A stretch of DNA of 64,000 bases. It comes from Gaeumannomyces sp. JS-464 (lineage: Eukaryota > Ascomycota > Sordariomycetes > Magnaporthales > Magnaporthaceae). The position numbers were made by a program, and so were the translations under genes. Within the stretch, counting starts at the first letter, position 1, and each line of letters begins with the position of its first letter. The stretch spans positions 2,480,001 to 2,544,000 of the forward strand of contig NGZR01000004.1 in assembly GCA_002197995.1 (NCBI GenBank), written 5' to 3'. The notes under the pieces were generated by a model. It was not told the origin of the DNA, did not search any database, and worked only from the letters and a program-made list of their open reading frames with translations. Positions 12,218 through 23,412 of this stretch are shown piece by piece.

Positions 12218-14239
12218 ATGACGACTCTCATACGTGCACGCCAGCCGCTACAGGATTTGAGCATGAGCAATCAGCCGGAGAGACGGTACAGCAAGCGCCT
12301 CGCGGGTACGTTGCAGCGTGGAGTGGGGGAAACGGATGAGGAGGGGACAGGGATAATGGGATGACGATGACAAACGGGAGGCGGAGCGGTCAAGGCGAAC
12401 CAGACGCGTCGAGTCGCAGTGCTAACTCGCCACATGGTGCTGCAGCAGATGCCGCAGTCTACGACGAGCAGGATGGCGACTTTCTCTTCACCAGAGGCAC
12501 GAAGCGCGCCAGGACGTCGTTGGCGTCGGCCTCGGATCCGAGCCCGGCACCTGCACCCGCGCCCGTGAAAAAGGCTGCGGGGAGGCCGAGGGCGGCTGCC
12601 GGCGGCCGGAAGCGCGCGCCGTCACCGCCGAGACAGCCCCCCATACACGAGGAGGAGACCCCTCCTCCCGCGCCAGCAGCGAGGAAACCGACGAGGTGGA
12701 AGCAGGCCGTCGCGTCACCCGTGCCAGAAGAGCCAGAACCGCAGCTGGTCGTTCCTAAGACGCGAAGTACTAGGACGGCAGCAGCGGCTGCACCGCCGAA
12801 GGTGGCGACAAAAGCAACGACGAGAACGACAAAGGCAGCGACGGCGACGACGACAGCACCAGTAGCAAATGGGAGGAGAACGCGGTCGTCGATGGAGATG
12901 GAGGATGAGGGCAGTGATCCTGTCACAGCCGCTCCGCCCCCAAAACCGAGTCGAGGGAGGCCGGCCAAAAAACGAGCGGCGCCAGAACCTGCGCAGCAGA
13001 GGCAGCTGGAGCCTGTGGCCACGCCTCGGATGCAGATGGACGCTGCGGACCCAGATGACGACGACCACTATCACGACCCCGCCGGTGGTGGTGGCGGTGA
13101 CGGCGGTAGCAGCGTGGATGGCGGCAGGAAGATTGCCCTACCGTTCAGCGACACACCCATTATGGACCGCAATAAAGAGTTGCGGAAGAAGGGGGCAGCG
13201 AGCGGACGGCGCAGCAGTCTGGGGATGCGGGGGCGACGGGCAAGCTCACTCATTGAGAACGGGCACAGCGCGATCCCGCACCGCGAAGTCAACCCGGCCG
13301 AGTTCTACAAGCACATCGCCGAGGGCTTGATGGAGCCGCGGCGTATGAGGCAGCTGCTCACGTGGTGCGGCGAGCGCGCGCTGCTGGAGAGGCCACCGCA
13401 TGGCTCGGTTAATTCTAATGAAATTCTGGGAGGTATGTCGGGAATTTGCTCTCCGTTGCTTTGTCCCTGTCTTGTTAGGGAGCCTGTGTTGGTCTGATGC
13501 AGTTGCTAACAAGGACGTTTTCTGGAAAACCACAGCACGCGCAATACAAGATCAGCTGCTCAAAGACTTTGGGAACAAGTCGGAATTCTCGGACTGGTTC
13601 AGTCGAGAAGACCAACCAACGGTGCCCGAGGTTAAACGGCCAGTAGTGGTTAAGCCGAACCCGGTTAATATTGAGAACGAAAGGAAAGTCCAGGAGCTCG
13701 AAGCCAGCATTAAGCAGTAAGTCTACACTTCCCATTGTCTCTTTTATTCTTGGCGAACAGCATAAGGTACCGAGTCTCGAGCTAACACGGCTCTTTCGCA
13801 TAGACTAAAACAAGAAAGGAAAAAGTGGCTGGCACTAGAAAAACCGCCACCAGAATTCCCGCCCCTCTTTGAGGACGAGGATCCCACCAAGGCGCCTCTC
13901 CCGGACGAGTCGATGCTCGACCCGGAAGAAGCGAGGATACTGCAGTCGCTGACGGACCCATCGTTCGCCTTCTCGTCCTTTAGGGGTAAGACCCAATCAC
14001 GGCTACGGGGCCTACAGTCGTCGCTGGAAATCGACATCGATCAGTTGGCAGACGGCGTGCACAAGCTGGGCCAGCGCGTCGAGGTCGCTGGGCGGCAGGC
14101 GGACAGGGTGCTCGCCCTGAGCGCGGACCGGCTCAAGGAGCGCGAGGAGAGGGAGAAGGTGGCGGCAGGGACCAGGAATCTTCCCGTCATGGAGGTCCTC
14201 CGCAGCCTGGGCAGGATATTACCCGAAGACGACGGCTGA
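12218..14239 (+). CDS. dsn1: Dsn1/Mis13 kinetochore subunit of the Mis12 complex
   Basis: Four exons (12218-12305, 12446-13432, 13536-13716, 13804-14239) keep phase and give 563 residues. All introns are GT-AG, with CTAAC branch sequences. Exon 1 ends in RRYSKRLA, and exon 2 starts with DAAVYDEQDGDFLFTRG, the conserved N-terminal block of the Mis12-Mtw1 (Dsn1) family. A long Ala/Pro/Lys-rich disordered segment follows. The conserved head (VNPAEFYKHIAEGLMEPRRM; LLTWCGERALLE), a coiled coil after the third intron, and the C-terminal block MEVLRSLGRILPE complete it. Dsn1 joins Mtw1, Nnf1 and Nsl1 in linking centromere chromatin to the Ndc80 complex. The ATG at 12218 is the first in frame; a second ATG lies 15 codons later. 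Confidence 0.88.
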
Positions 14240-15003
14240 GCCCGCAGAAGACCCGGCAGGGCCTCTGTCGATTTTTCTTTCCTCTATCTCTTCACGTCAC
14301 TACCGCTCCCGACACCCCTTACCTTATACCCATCATCTATGTCCTTGCGTCTTTTACACGTTGGGCTGTTCACGACATAACGAAACGAGATGAGCGTTCT
14401 GTTTCACCTTTTTCCTTTGGTAGGAGGCGTGATTTGGGTCTTTTTTTCTTCTATTTCACTTTCCTTTTCAAGGCGCCTGGGGGTTTTGGGACCATCGGCG
14501 GCGGTGATACCCTGCCTGAGCCTGTCGATGGAGGTATTTTGCTTTTATCTGGGGAAGGCGGGTCTTGGCTTTCAGCAAGATTGGTGAATCACCCTGGACC
14601 CCTTGGAGAATTATCTGGTGAGGGCTTCGTTTTTCACGTGGAGGATTTCACCTCGAACCACCCTCTTCTTCTTTCTTCTCTCGCAGCCTTATCGCGCGGG
14701 CTGCTTTCCTGTACATACCATGCTGCGCAGGGCGAGGAGTCCTCGCTCTAAACCGCGAAACAACCCAGGAAGGAACACCTGACGGTTGATTCTTGACTCC
14801 CTCACTGTGACAAACGTCTAAATCGCCCGCAGGTCCGCGGGAGTTGGGAGCTCGACGACCGCACCTCGGATCGTACAGTGATGATACATTTAGGTGGTCT
14901 GTATATACAGAGGTGATGGCTTGAATAAAATGATGGAGGAAGAACAGCCAACCAAGTCTTGGCTCTTGACGAAAGACGGTCCCGGCTCCACTCGTGATCC
15001 CGA
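14240..15003. other. convergent intergenic region dsn1/sdh5
   Basis: Holds the 3' UTRs of two converging genes. The T/CT-rich stretch at 14400-14480 has no coding features. Nothing else is recognised. Confidence 0.5.
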
Positions 15004-15825
15004 TCAATTCAGCGGAGGCATAAAGGCCATGCCACCGCCAGTCGACGAGGCCCCAGCCTTGCCGCCGTCCAGCACGCCGGCGGCAGAGCGGTCGCGGACG
15101 TGGCGGCGCAGCAGGGCCAGGACCTCGCTGTCGCGCCAGCGCGAGGGCACGGGCCGGTACGCGGGCCTGAAGGTGCCGACCGTCTGCGCCCACTCGCCGG
15201 GGCGGGGGCTCTGAGGGGGCGGGGCCGGATCGGCCTTTGTCGTCGGGGTCTGCGCGGGGCTGTTGTCCGCCGCGGCCTCCTCGCTCTGCGTGGCCCAGTA
15301 GTAGATGTCCCAGTCGTTCTCGTCCAGGAAGCGGTCGTACTGGCACATCTGCTCCGGCGTCATGGTCGGCAGGTGCGCCTTTGCGAAGGTCGAGAGGAGC
15401 AGCTCCGACTCGAGCGTCCCGCGGCCGCGGGATTGGCCTGGAGGCGGGAGGGTGAAAGGGTGTGTGTTAGCTTTCTAGACCAGTCGATGAGATACATAGA
15501 ATGCCGAGAACGGGCACATACGAAGCAGCCGCGCCCGCATCGTCTTGGCGTCCTCGCCCACGCGGCGCAGCGGCTCGATCCTGAAGGTGGCGCCCTGCAG
15601 CTCGCCCACGCCGAGCTCGCCGTCGGGGATGGAGTTCGGGGCGGCGGGCGGTGGCTTGCCGGCCGTAGAGGAGGAGGAGGAGTTCATGCGCCTGGCGGCG
15701 GCGGCGGCGGCGGCGGCGCAACAGCTGGGTGGCGGGGCGGGGACCGTGGTCGTCGCTCTGTGGATGCCGGCCAGGATGCGCCTGGTGCTGCCGGCGGGGC
15801 GGAGGATGCGCTGTAATGAGGCCAT
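15004..15825 (-). CDS. sdh5: succinate dehydrogenase assembly factor 2 (Sdh5/Emi5, SDHAF2)
   Basis: Two exons on the minus strand (15825-15522, then 15437-15004) give 245 residues. The intron donor is GTATGT. The N-terminus ([20 protein letters not shown]) is an Arg-rich amphipathic mitochondrial presequence, followed by an Ala/Ser-rich linker. The SDHAF2 domain starts at [20 protein letters not shown] and continues across the intron to [19 protein letters not shown] and the hallmark [17 protein letters not shown]. This matrix protein promotes covalent flavinylation of the Sdh1 subunit of complex II. The usual Tyr after RARLL is Arg here, formed across the splice junction. The C-terminal tail after the hallmark is longer than in yeast and includes a [16 protein letters not shown] segment. 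Confidence 0.93.
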
Positions 15826-16449
15826 TTTGGGAGGGGCTGTGGTGTTGGGTGGGTTGGTGGTCCTTGACTGCGCGAGCGAAGGTCAAGCGCCGAAAATGGT
15901 CAAGGCGAAAAATGGTCAAGTTGATGGGATCTCGAGGCCCGATTTGTGATGCCGGCAGTGCGGTTGGCGGACGGGAGTTCCCGGTGGGCCGCACCTGGAT
16001 TACAGCTTCCCAGCGGGGCCGAGGTCGCCCGCGCCGTTTTTTTAGCCTCGATAGGCTTGCTGGGGCAAAACATGTGGCGACACACTGCAAAGGGCAACCG
16101 CAAATAAAGGAGACAGGCAAAAGATGCACACTTGGCATTGCTTTTAAATTCCGGGGCGGGCTAGGAATTGGCAGTTGGGTCCACATCCCGCAACCTTCCG
16201 CTTCAACGCGTCTCTTCTTGATCTTCATATTCCTTTTCTTCACAGCTGGAGCACAATCACCACTCAATGGAGATGGAGATGGAGATGGAGGGTATTGTCA
16301 ACCCCGAGGAGTCCGGTGTCGGATACGACGCGAACAACGAGGGAGAGGAGAGCGACTGCTCGGATTTCGTCGCTAACAAGGCGTGCTTGTCTCTAAGCTG
16401 GAGTTGCTGATGAAAACGATGGCACCCCTTTCCTGTATCTTTTTCTATT
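15826..16449. other. promoter region of sdh5 and small acidic ORF
   Basis: Upstream DNA of sdh5. A 47-codon plus-strand frame at 16267-16410 starts with four Met-Glu repeats and is acidic (GEESDCSDF). It follows a pyrimidine-rich leader and could be a truncated gene start, but it has no recognisable domain. Confidence 0.3.
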
Positions 16450-18250
16450 TCTATACCTTTTCTGTATACTTCCTTGTTCCCACGACAGAACCCACCCCTT
16501 TGATATCTCCCAAGAATGAATCACCCTTGGAAACTCCCTCCCAACTTTTTCTACTCTCAGCAGAAACCACACTGGTCCTCGCCCTGCTGCTAATTATCAT
16601 CGTCGGACTCGACTCATCGCCGTTCTCCTCCCTCATTAGACTCTTGGTTGTCCTGCTTCTGCTGCGGACGATGAGCATTGATGCATACCAGCTTGGATGG
16701 GGGCGGGCTATCCGTAGGCATAGCCATGTTTGCAACTAGACGACGAGCTGCCAGTTCCTCCATCATGACTGGCGGTTGGCCGCTGGGATGGGCGCTGCGT
16801 CTCTTGGATGGATGTTATCCTTCCCGGGGCACGCATCCGCCTGGCGTGCCACTCGCTTTTCGGTCGTTTTATCCTCATCGTTCTGAGAACTCTTGCGCTG
16901 GGGTTTGGTTTCAGTCTTGTCGCGAAACGGTCCGGTAAGCAGTAGAGTAGCCTTGTTGTTATGATCTGCTGAGGGTAGGCCCTCCTTCGTCGCGAGCTCC
17001 GTCGTCCTCGGCATCCTCATCCTCCACCTGATTCTTTCCGCCGGCGTTTTTCTTCTGAGACCGGGACCTCTTCTTCTGCTTCTTGCCGCCGGCTTTTGCC
17101 TTATTAGGGGGCGACTCCGCCTCGTCACCCTCGGCCTTGTCGTTCTCGGCCTCGTGGCCATCCTTCTTGGCCCTGGCTCTCTTTTTCCTATCCTTCACCA
17201 TTCCTCTTCTCGGCCATCGAGGGACATGATAAAATAACGAAGCTTCTTCCCACCAACAGCCTTCTTATTAGGCTTTGGGGTAACACCATCCCGAGTGACG
17301 AAGAGGGCAAATAGTTCTCGAGCAGAATCGAAAACGTCTGGTTTACTCTCCTCTCATTCTTTCACTCCCCCTAATAACCTTACTAGTGCGCGTCTCATCA
17401 CAGCCCGGCATCGAGAGTATTATCCCGAGCAAGTGTGCGAGGGCAGGTCTGCCTGTCCCTTCGAGAACCTTCTAGAAAGCATCAGAGCACGATCGGTAGA
17501 GCGGGCTTTGACTGGAGAAGGACGGCGTGCCATCTTCAGGGACTGCACCCTTCTTGTTTTTGGTCTTGCCCTTGTCCTCAGGCTGCTTGCCCTTATCGAA
17601 GCTGCTGGCTACCTACAGCGGGGCTGCTCCCCTACTTAGGGGTCGCGCGCTTTCCCGCCATGGCCGGTCGCCAAATGGAGCGGTATTGGGAGCTGAACGT
17701 AACCTCAAAGAAAGGGTCACATTGCCGCAGTATAAGGCGGCGCAAGGAAACCAACCTTAGCAAGAAGCTGTTTGAGATCTTGAGGTGAGTCTCGGCAGCT
17801 GGGGTGGGAGGTGGTTCAAGATCTTGCGGTGAGAGTAGGGAACCCCGGAGGCCGGTGACGGCAGAGTGGGAAGCGATACGAAGGCCTGCGAGTCTCGGGG
17901 GCTGGGCTGAAGGTTTAAGACCTTACGATGGGTCTTTTGAAGCAGGAGCAGAGAGCGGCCTGGGGTTTTGTGGTGCTGGGGAATTCGACGCTTGGTAACA
18001 ACGGCAGAGGGAGAAGTGATGCGAGGAAGTCCTGCAGGAAAAAACGGTGGAAATGGGTTTGATTCCAGAATGGTAGCGAAATAAAGGAATCAGATCGTAA
18101 ACGATACCGAATATCGCCGGCGCGTGTGCTCACGAGCGTAACCTTGTAATTCTTCGACAGTGATCTTCGTGCGCTTCCGCTTGGGTTTGGAGAAATTGAT
18201 GCCCCCAGCAGCGACATTCTCAGTCTTAGGAACCTGTCGTGTTCTCGCCG
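16450..18250 (-). pseudogene. decayed lysine-rich coding remnants
   Basis: Several coding-like fragments lie in different minus-strand frames with intervening stops. At about 18145-18215 is NFSKPKRKRTKITVEELQ. At about 17490-17600 is FDKGKQPEDKGKTKNKKG. At about 17230-17330 is RELFALFVTRDGVTPKPNKK. At 16959-17201 is a charged Lys/Glu-rich stretch (KKQKKRSRSQKK). At about 16640-16770 is MEELAARRLVANMAMPTD. The order and composition suggest one nuclear, charged protein gene, now broken by many stops and shifts, although unlocated introns could account for a few. I do not recognise the family. Start, end and gene count are guesses. Confidence 0.35.
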
Positions 18251-19520
18251 TAGCTTGTTCCAAACTGTGACTTTGTTAATGGATCGAACTTGGTGTGATT
18301 CCTGAGTAGACGGATAAGAGATAATTTAGCAAGAAGACTTATGAGATCTTCCGTGGCGGAAGGTCAGGAGTCTTAAAGTCGGTGACGACCAAGTGGAAGG
18401 CGCAAAAGATATCATGGGAGATAGTTTGTAGCAAATGGCCGAATGGCGATTGCGAGATGTAGACATCTTTCGGGGAATTCCGGGTCCGCTCACTTCAAGG
18501 TGGTAGATAGAGTGCGAGGTGGTTATTTGGGATTAGGGTTAAGGTGGCGTCGTCGTCCTGGGATTCTGAGGCCGCGGTTCGGAGTGGGAGCCGAGGTGTA
18601 TCGGCTTAAAATACCAGACCCGCTGGCTCGAAGGCGGAAGATGTTGAGCTATAAGGGGATTATTTAGAGTCCTGAAGTTGAGGCGGCAGCGTCTTGGGAT
18701 TCCGAAACCGACAGCTTCAAGTGGACGCTGAGGTTGTATGAGGGGAGTCGGGATGTCGCCTGGTTCTTCCCTTCGCCTGTGTCCCTTTCTTTGTCGTACA
18801 ATTTAGGCTAACTTATCGACTCATATCTATGCTACTATACTTGTGTGATTACTTCGCCTTCCCAGCCCCGAATAGCATCCCATGAAAAATACGGCTTCAT
18901 GACAGCCAGACAGGCTCTCCTGTAGGCTTTGGGGCCCTCGCTGATATCCCTCCTCCGGGCCAGACATGATAATTCGTATCATCTTTCTCCGCGCCCATCG
19001 CTTCGACCACATGGCCCTTTGGATCCTTACTCTCCCCCGCCTACTCTTGTTGCTTCTCTTCGTCATTTCCTTGTTATTGCTCTCCTCCCCACATCCACAA
19101 AGTACACCCATCACAGTCCCTAGAGATTCTGCCTCCATGGCCAGCCGTGCCTGGTGGTAGTAGCCACAAACAGAAGGAGAAGTTCCTCTTCCTTTGTGTT
19201 CGCAAGATCCTCCCTATCCACGCCCCTCGCCCTCGTCAGATACTAAAATCAGCATGTCCTCGATCTCGCACTACTCGGAAGATGCACGGCCTAGTTAACC
19301 AATATCATCCCGGGGGACCTATGTGGAATCAGAGGGGGTCTTTCTGGACAGGCAGGGTCCAGAACTGCTTATTGACCAATAAAGGCCTTTTGGTATAGCG
19401 TCAGCGGGCGTGCTAGGAATAATGAGAGTAGGCATGGGCGGCTAGTTGGAGTTAGGGTGGTGTTGATATTGTGTCGCCGTTGTGGGATTCCGGCCCGCTG
19501 GCTGAGAGGTGGGCGTTGAT
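17757..19520. repeat. diverged short repeats in decayed region
   Basis: A segment at 17757-17880 beginning TTAGCAAGAAG...GAGATCTT and containing CGGTGACG recurs diverged at 18327-18400. The phrase TGGGATTCYGR recurs near 18558, 18693 and 19481, and related AAGATCTTGCGGTGAG-like phrases recur at 17774, 17817 and 17915. The copies are only partly similar and carry no open frame. Confidence 0.35.
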
Positions 19521-20251
19521 GATGTGTTGGGTGTTATGATCTTAGGCCCATTAGCTCGAGAAAATATTACATCGGCGAGGTTATAGGGCAAGACGGGTGT
19601 GTTCCAGATATTCTTTGTTTCGTGTAGCACCGGTTACCATGTTCGTTCAGGTTGAGTAGTTGTCTAGAAAAAGAATGTGGCAGCTACTGACTTCTTGTCA
19701 CGGCTGGTCTTCTTCCTGTAGGTCTAACCCTGTACGCCCTAATCTCAAGGTCTAGTAGCACGGCGACCTTGGTATGACTTTTCTGCTCGACCAGGTCGCT
19801 CTCCTCAGAGTCCCAACTATCGACCAAGCGGGTGCGCATGGAAGGGGTGCTGATGAAGGACTGGGGTTTATGGGCTTGCCGCAGTGAGAGACACGACCCT
19901 CCTGGGCCGGGATGCTGTAGGGGTTATATATTCACGGCCTCCGTCCATTTTTATGGTGGACGTCGACATTGTTTTGATCTCATGTGCCGGCTTGAGCGAG
20001 TATCATGTGCGCATGCTGGGAAAACACGTTGAAGCGCTTTTTATACTCCATAGTGTACACGCTACATATAAAACCAACACAGTACCATGCGTGGTCACGA
20101 GATTTCCCTGGACACAAAAATAAGGCGTTGGAAAACCCGTGTGAATCGTGAGCATGCCGTCCTGTGCTTGCCAACTCCGCACACACGCGAACACAACACC
20201 CATCCAGTAGATCTCCTGCCCGACGTGACAGCTCCAAGTTTTGTTCGTCTT
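18251..20251. other. gene-poor region left of erv25
   Basis: No supported gene. It includes diverged repeat phrases up to about 19520. Beyond that is sequence without coding character, and then presumably the erv25 3' UTR at its right end. Confidence 0.45.
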
Positions 20252-21216
20252 CTAGATCAGATGCTTGGACCTGTTTGTTGAAACACGCGACAACGTTAGC
20301 ATCCCGGCCACCCATACTACACCAAAAGGGTTTGACGAACCTGAAGTAGGCGCGCAGGTACATGATCTGCCAGCCCCAGAGGCCGATGAGCAGGAAGGTA
20401 GTCAGCATGCCGAACCACTTGACGCGCGTGTTTGTGCTCTCGTTTGTGTCGCGCAGCTTCTGCTCGCGCACGCGCAGGTAGTCCATCTCGTTCACAATCT
20501 CGGCCACCATCTCCTCGATGCGGCGCAGCTCCGTCTCGACGGGCTTGAGCTTCTCAGTGGCCTGGATGGCCGACCAGTCCTTGGCGTCGGCGCCAATGTC
20601 GACGTCCAGCTCGACGCTGCGGACGGGGTTCTCGACGTATTTGTCTGTGCGCGGGTGAGCAGCGTCAGATGAGTCCTCTGATCTCCGTTCCGCCCGGGCC
20701 TCTGCGGCCCTCAAGCCAATGCCTTGGAACCACGATGACGACGTACGTCCTTCGAGCGCGTTCTCGAAGCAGATGTCGAACGCCGCGTCGGCGTGCGACG
20801 TGAAGACGGTCCTCTGCTCCCCAACAATGTCCTTTGCGCGGCCGTACTCGTTGCCGACGGCATCCTTGATCTAGAGAGGTGGAGAAAGGCGACGGGTTAG
20901 CGGGGAAGTGATGATGATGCGAGGCACGCCACAACGCGCCGCGAGTGCGCATGGGCACAGGTGGGCAGCCAGGAGGGAAAAGGGCACTCGCATTCATGTT
21001 GACTATCATGCCGTCGCCCTTATGGCCGCTGACTATGGCGGTGACCACCACCAGGGTGTCTTTGGAGACGAAGTTGCGTATGCATCGCTGCTGCTTGTCG
21101 TAGTAGCCGTGGCCGGACTGGGCCTGCAGCTCGAACTTGAGGGCGTTTGCGCAGGCGACAAACAGCACAATGCTGCAGATGTACCGCAGCAGCGATCGTG
21201 GTAGTGGCAGCGCCAT
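20252..21216 (-). CDS. erv25: Erv25, p24-family COPII cargo adaptor
   Basis: Four minus-strand exons (21216-20992, 20870-20747, 20644-20341, 20270-20252) give 223 residues. A signal peptide ([20 protein letters not shown]) leads into the GOLD domain, with [27 protein letters not shown] and [14 protein letters not shown] coiled coil ([19 protein letters not shown]) follows, then one transmembrane helix ([20 protein letters not shown]). The cytosolic tail is RAYFRSKHLI; its last codons lie on a 19-nt terminal exon. p24 proteins cycle between ER and Golgi and select cargo, including GPI proteins, with Emp24 as partner. The first intron must use a GC donor (GCGAGT at 20991) to give the conserved NMN-IKDAVG junction. 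The gene is divergent to yhc1. Confidence 0.93.
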
Positions 21217-21693
21217 GGCTGTGGTGGTGAAGAATCGGTGGGTGGTTCGTCCCAGACGCGGGTTGAGAGCCGGTTTCTCCTGTTCGAGGTGCAACCCGAC
21301 GAGGACCTGGATGGACAGAGCGAGCACAGCTGCCATCCCTTGGCCCTTGCTGATAAGGCCAGACCTGAAATCTGTCGCGATCAATCCCATCATTGAGTGC
21401 TGCGCCACACCTGGCCCCGCCCCAACCGCCCTTGAGACCAGCCACACGCTATTGGCTCTGGGTGGTAACTGCGCAAAAAACGCGGTAGTAACTGGCAGAA
21501 TGTCGCGCCTGGCACGGACGGGGGAATCATTGAAGCCAGGAGCAAGCCAGCCATCGTCGCATTGCGCCAGCCCTCGTACCAGGCTATCGTCAGCTCCATT
21601 GAACGAAGCGAGAGACTCTCAACGTACCAAGTACTTCCTCCTTTCTACCACTGCGTTTAGGCCTGGAGCTGGCTAGAGCTCAAGCGGTCCAAC
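21217..21693. promoter_or_regulatory. shared divergent promoter erv25/yhc1
   Basis: The 477 bp between the two ATGs must hold both promoters and 5' leaders. No other gene fits here, and no TATA box or single obvious element stands out. Confidence 0.5.
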
Positions 21694-22705
21694 ATGCCCA
21701 AGTGTGAGTTGCGCTCTCTCCTCCACAGCCGTGCAAGTGATGCGCGCACCCCAAGCTAACATCTCTCGATTGCTTCTTAGTTTTCTGTACGTCTCCAACC
21801 CCAGTCCCGATGCCGGTCGATCACGCACCGCTCTGCGTTCTGTCCTAACCATAAGCTCCTCCGCAGGCGACTATTGCGATGTCTACCTGACGCACGACTC
21901 GATGAGTGTGCGCAAGGCGCACAACAGCGGCCGGAACCACCTCCGCAACGTTATAGAGTACTATCAGCGTACGTCACCCTGCTACTCCTGCCGGGCCGCT
22001 CCGGCCATAATCCAGCCCCCTAGCTGCTGGAGTAACCGCGGTACTGACACTAGGCGCTCCTCCTTTTGCCGCCGGCCACCTCCAGAGATCGGACACGAGA
22101 AGGCCCAGTCCGTCATCGACTCCATCACGTCGTCCTACGCCGCCGAGGGCCAGGCCCACGCCAACCCCATGCTGCCGCAGAACCAGCCCGGCGGCGGCGG
22201 CTTCCCTCCACCCTTTGCCTTCGCCGGCGGCATGCCGCCTCCGCCTTTCCCCGGCATGCCCGGCGCCCCGCCGCCTCCTGGCGGCTTCCCTGGTGGAATG
22301 CCACCTCGTACGTGACTCCGGCTCCGGCGCCCCTTCATCGCCCGAATCCCGTCTAGATAACTAACAACTAGCTCTTTTTTTTTTTTTCGCCGCCACCTCC
22401 TCCCAGCCCTCCCCGGCGCCCGCGGTCTCCCCGTGCCGCCGTTCCCTCCCCCGGGCGTCTCCGGCCCCGGCGGCCTGCCCATGCCCCCGCCCGGCGCGCT
22501 CCCGCCGGGGATGCCGCCGTTCCCGGGCATGCCGTTCCCGCCTCCCGGAGCCGCCGGCGTGCCGCCGCCAAACTTCCCGGGCTTCCCCGGCATGCCACCC
22601 CCGGTACCCGGCGCCGCGCTCTTCCCTGGAATGCCGCCCCTGCCGTTCGCCCCCGGCGGCATGCCCCCAGGGGCCGCTCCTCCGGGCGCAGACGGCAAGC
22701 GGTGA
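21694..22705 (+). CDS. yhc1: U1 small nuclear ribonucleoprotein C (U1-C)
   Basis: Five exons fit: 21694-21703, 21781-21786, 21867-21968, 22086-22307 and 22407-22705, for 212 residues. The first two coding exons are only 10 and 6 nt, yet are required to build [20 protein letters not shown]. The U1-type zinc finger has Cys6, Cys9, His24 and His30, followed by [20 protein letters not shown]. The rest is Pro/Gly/Met-rich low complexity, as usual for fungal and animal U1-C. The protein stabilises pairing of U1 snRNA with the 5' splice site. Introns are GT-AG with GTGAGT or GTACGT donors and CTAAC branch points. The fourth intron contains a poly-T run before its acceptor. Confidence 0.93.
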
Positions 22706-23412
22706 GGGCTAATCGCCGCACTAGCCCCGGGCCAATGCGCATCTTTCAAATTTCTTCACTGTTTTTCTCACTCGATACCTCCTAGTGTATATATCAGTTT
22801 TGACTCAGATTGTCGGGAGCTTGGGCGTTAGAGGCTTTCCTTTCACCAACAGAAAATACACATGGTTAAGAAGGCATGGGATCACCATAGCGGCATCAAT
22901 TTTACGCGGGAAATAGACGGGCGGCTGTGATGGGACAGTAACCCAGAAGCGAGACCGGATGCATGGCTGCAACGATCTCACGACAGCATCCACCTTGATC
23001 AAGACAGTGGCAAGCAGCTGAAATTGAGCTCTCATCCGAAGCATATCCTCCTCTAGGGCGTTAGAATTGAACTTGTATCGTGACAAGAGACGTGACAGGA
23101 CAAGAGAGTGTATACAACGTCAACCACGGACGACCACAACAAATCGGCCCCTAACACGCCTTCATCCAACCGCGACCTGAGTGAAGCGTATAAACTATGT
23201 TATCTGAGAAATATGTGTTTTAATCTTGTTTGTTTCTTGAAAATCGTGGGGCTCGTAGAATCTTCATATATGCGTGAGGAACGAATGATACATCAACGCT
23301 AACACGTAACCGTATAAAAAGCAAACAATCATGAAATATGAGAAATTGAACCTGCTGAAGAACATGTAGCGAATCGAAAGGGGGAAGGGTAAAAAACCGC
23401 CGTTTATGCTCA
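22706..23412. other. convergent intergenic region
   Basis: 3' UTRs of yhc1 and of the long minus-strand gene are expected here. The AT-richer stretch at 23150-23400 has no coding features. Confidence 0.5.
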
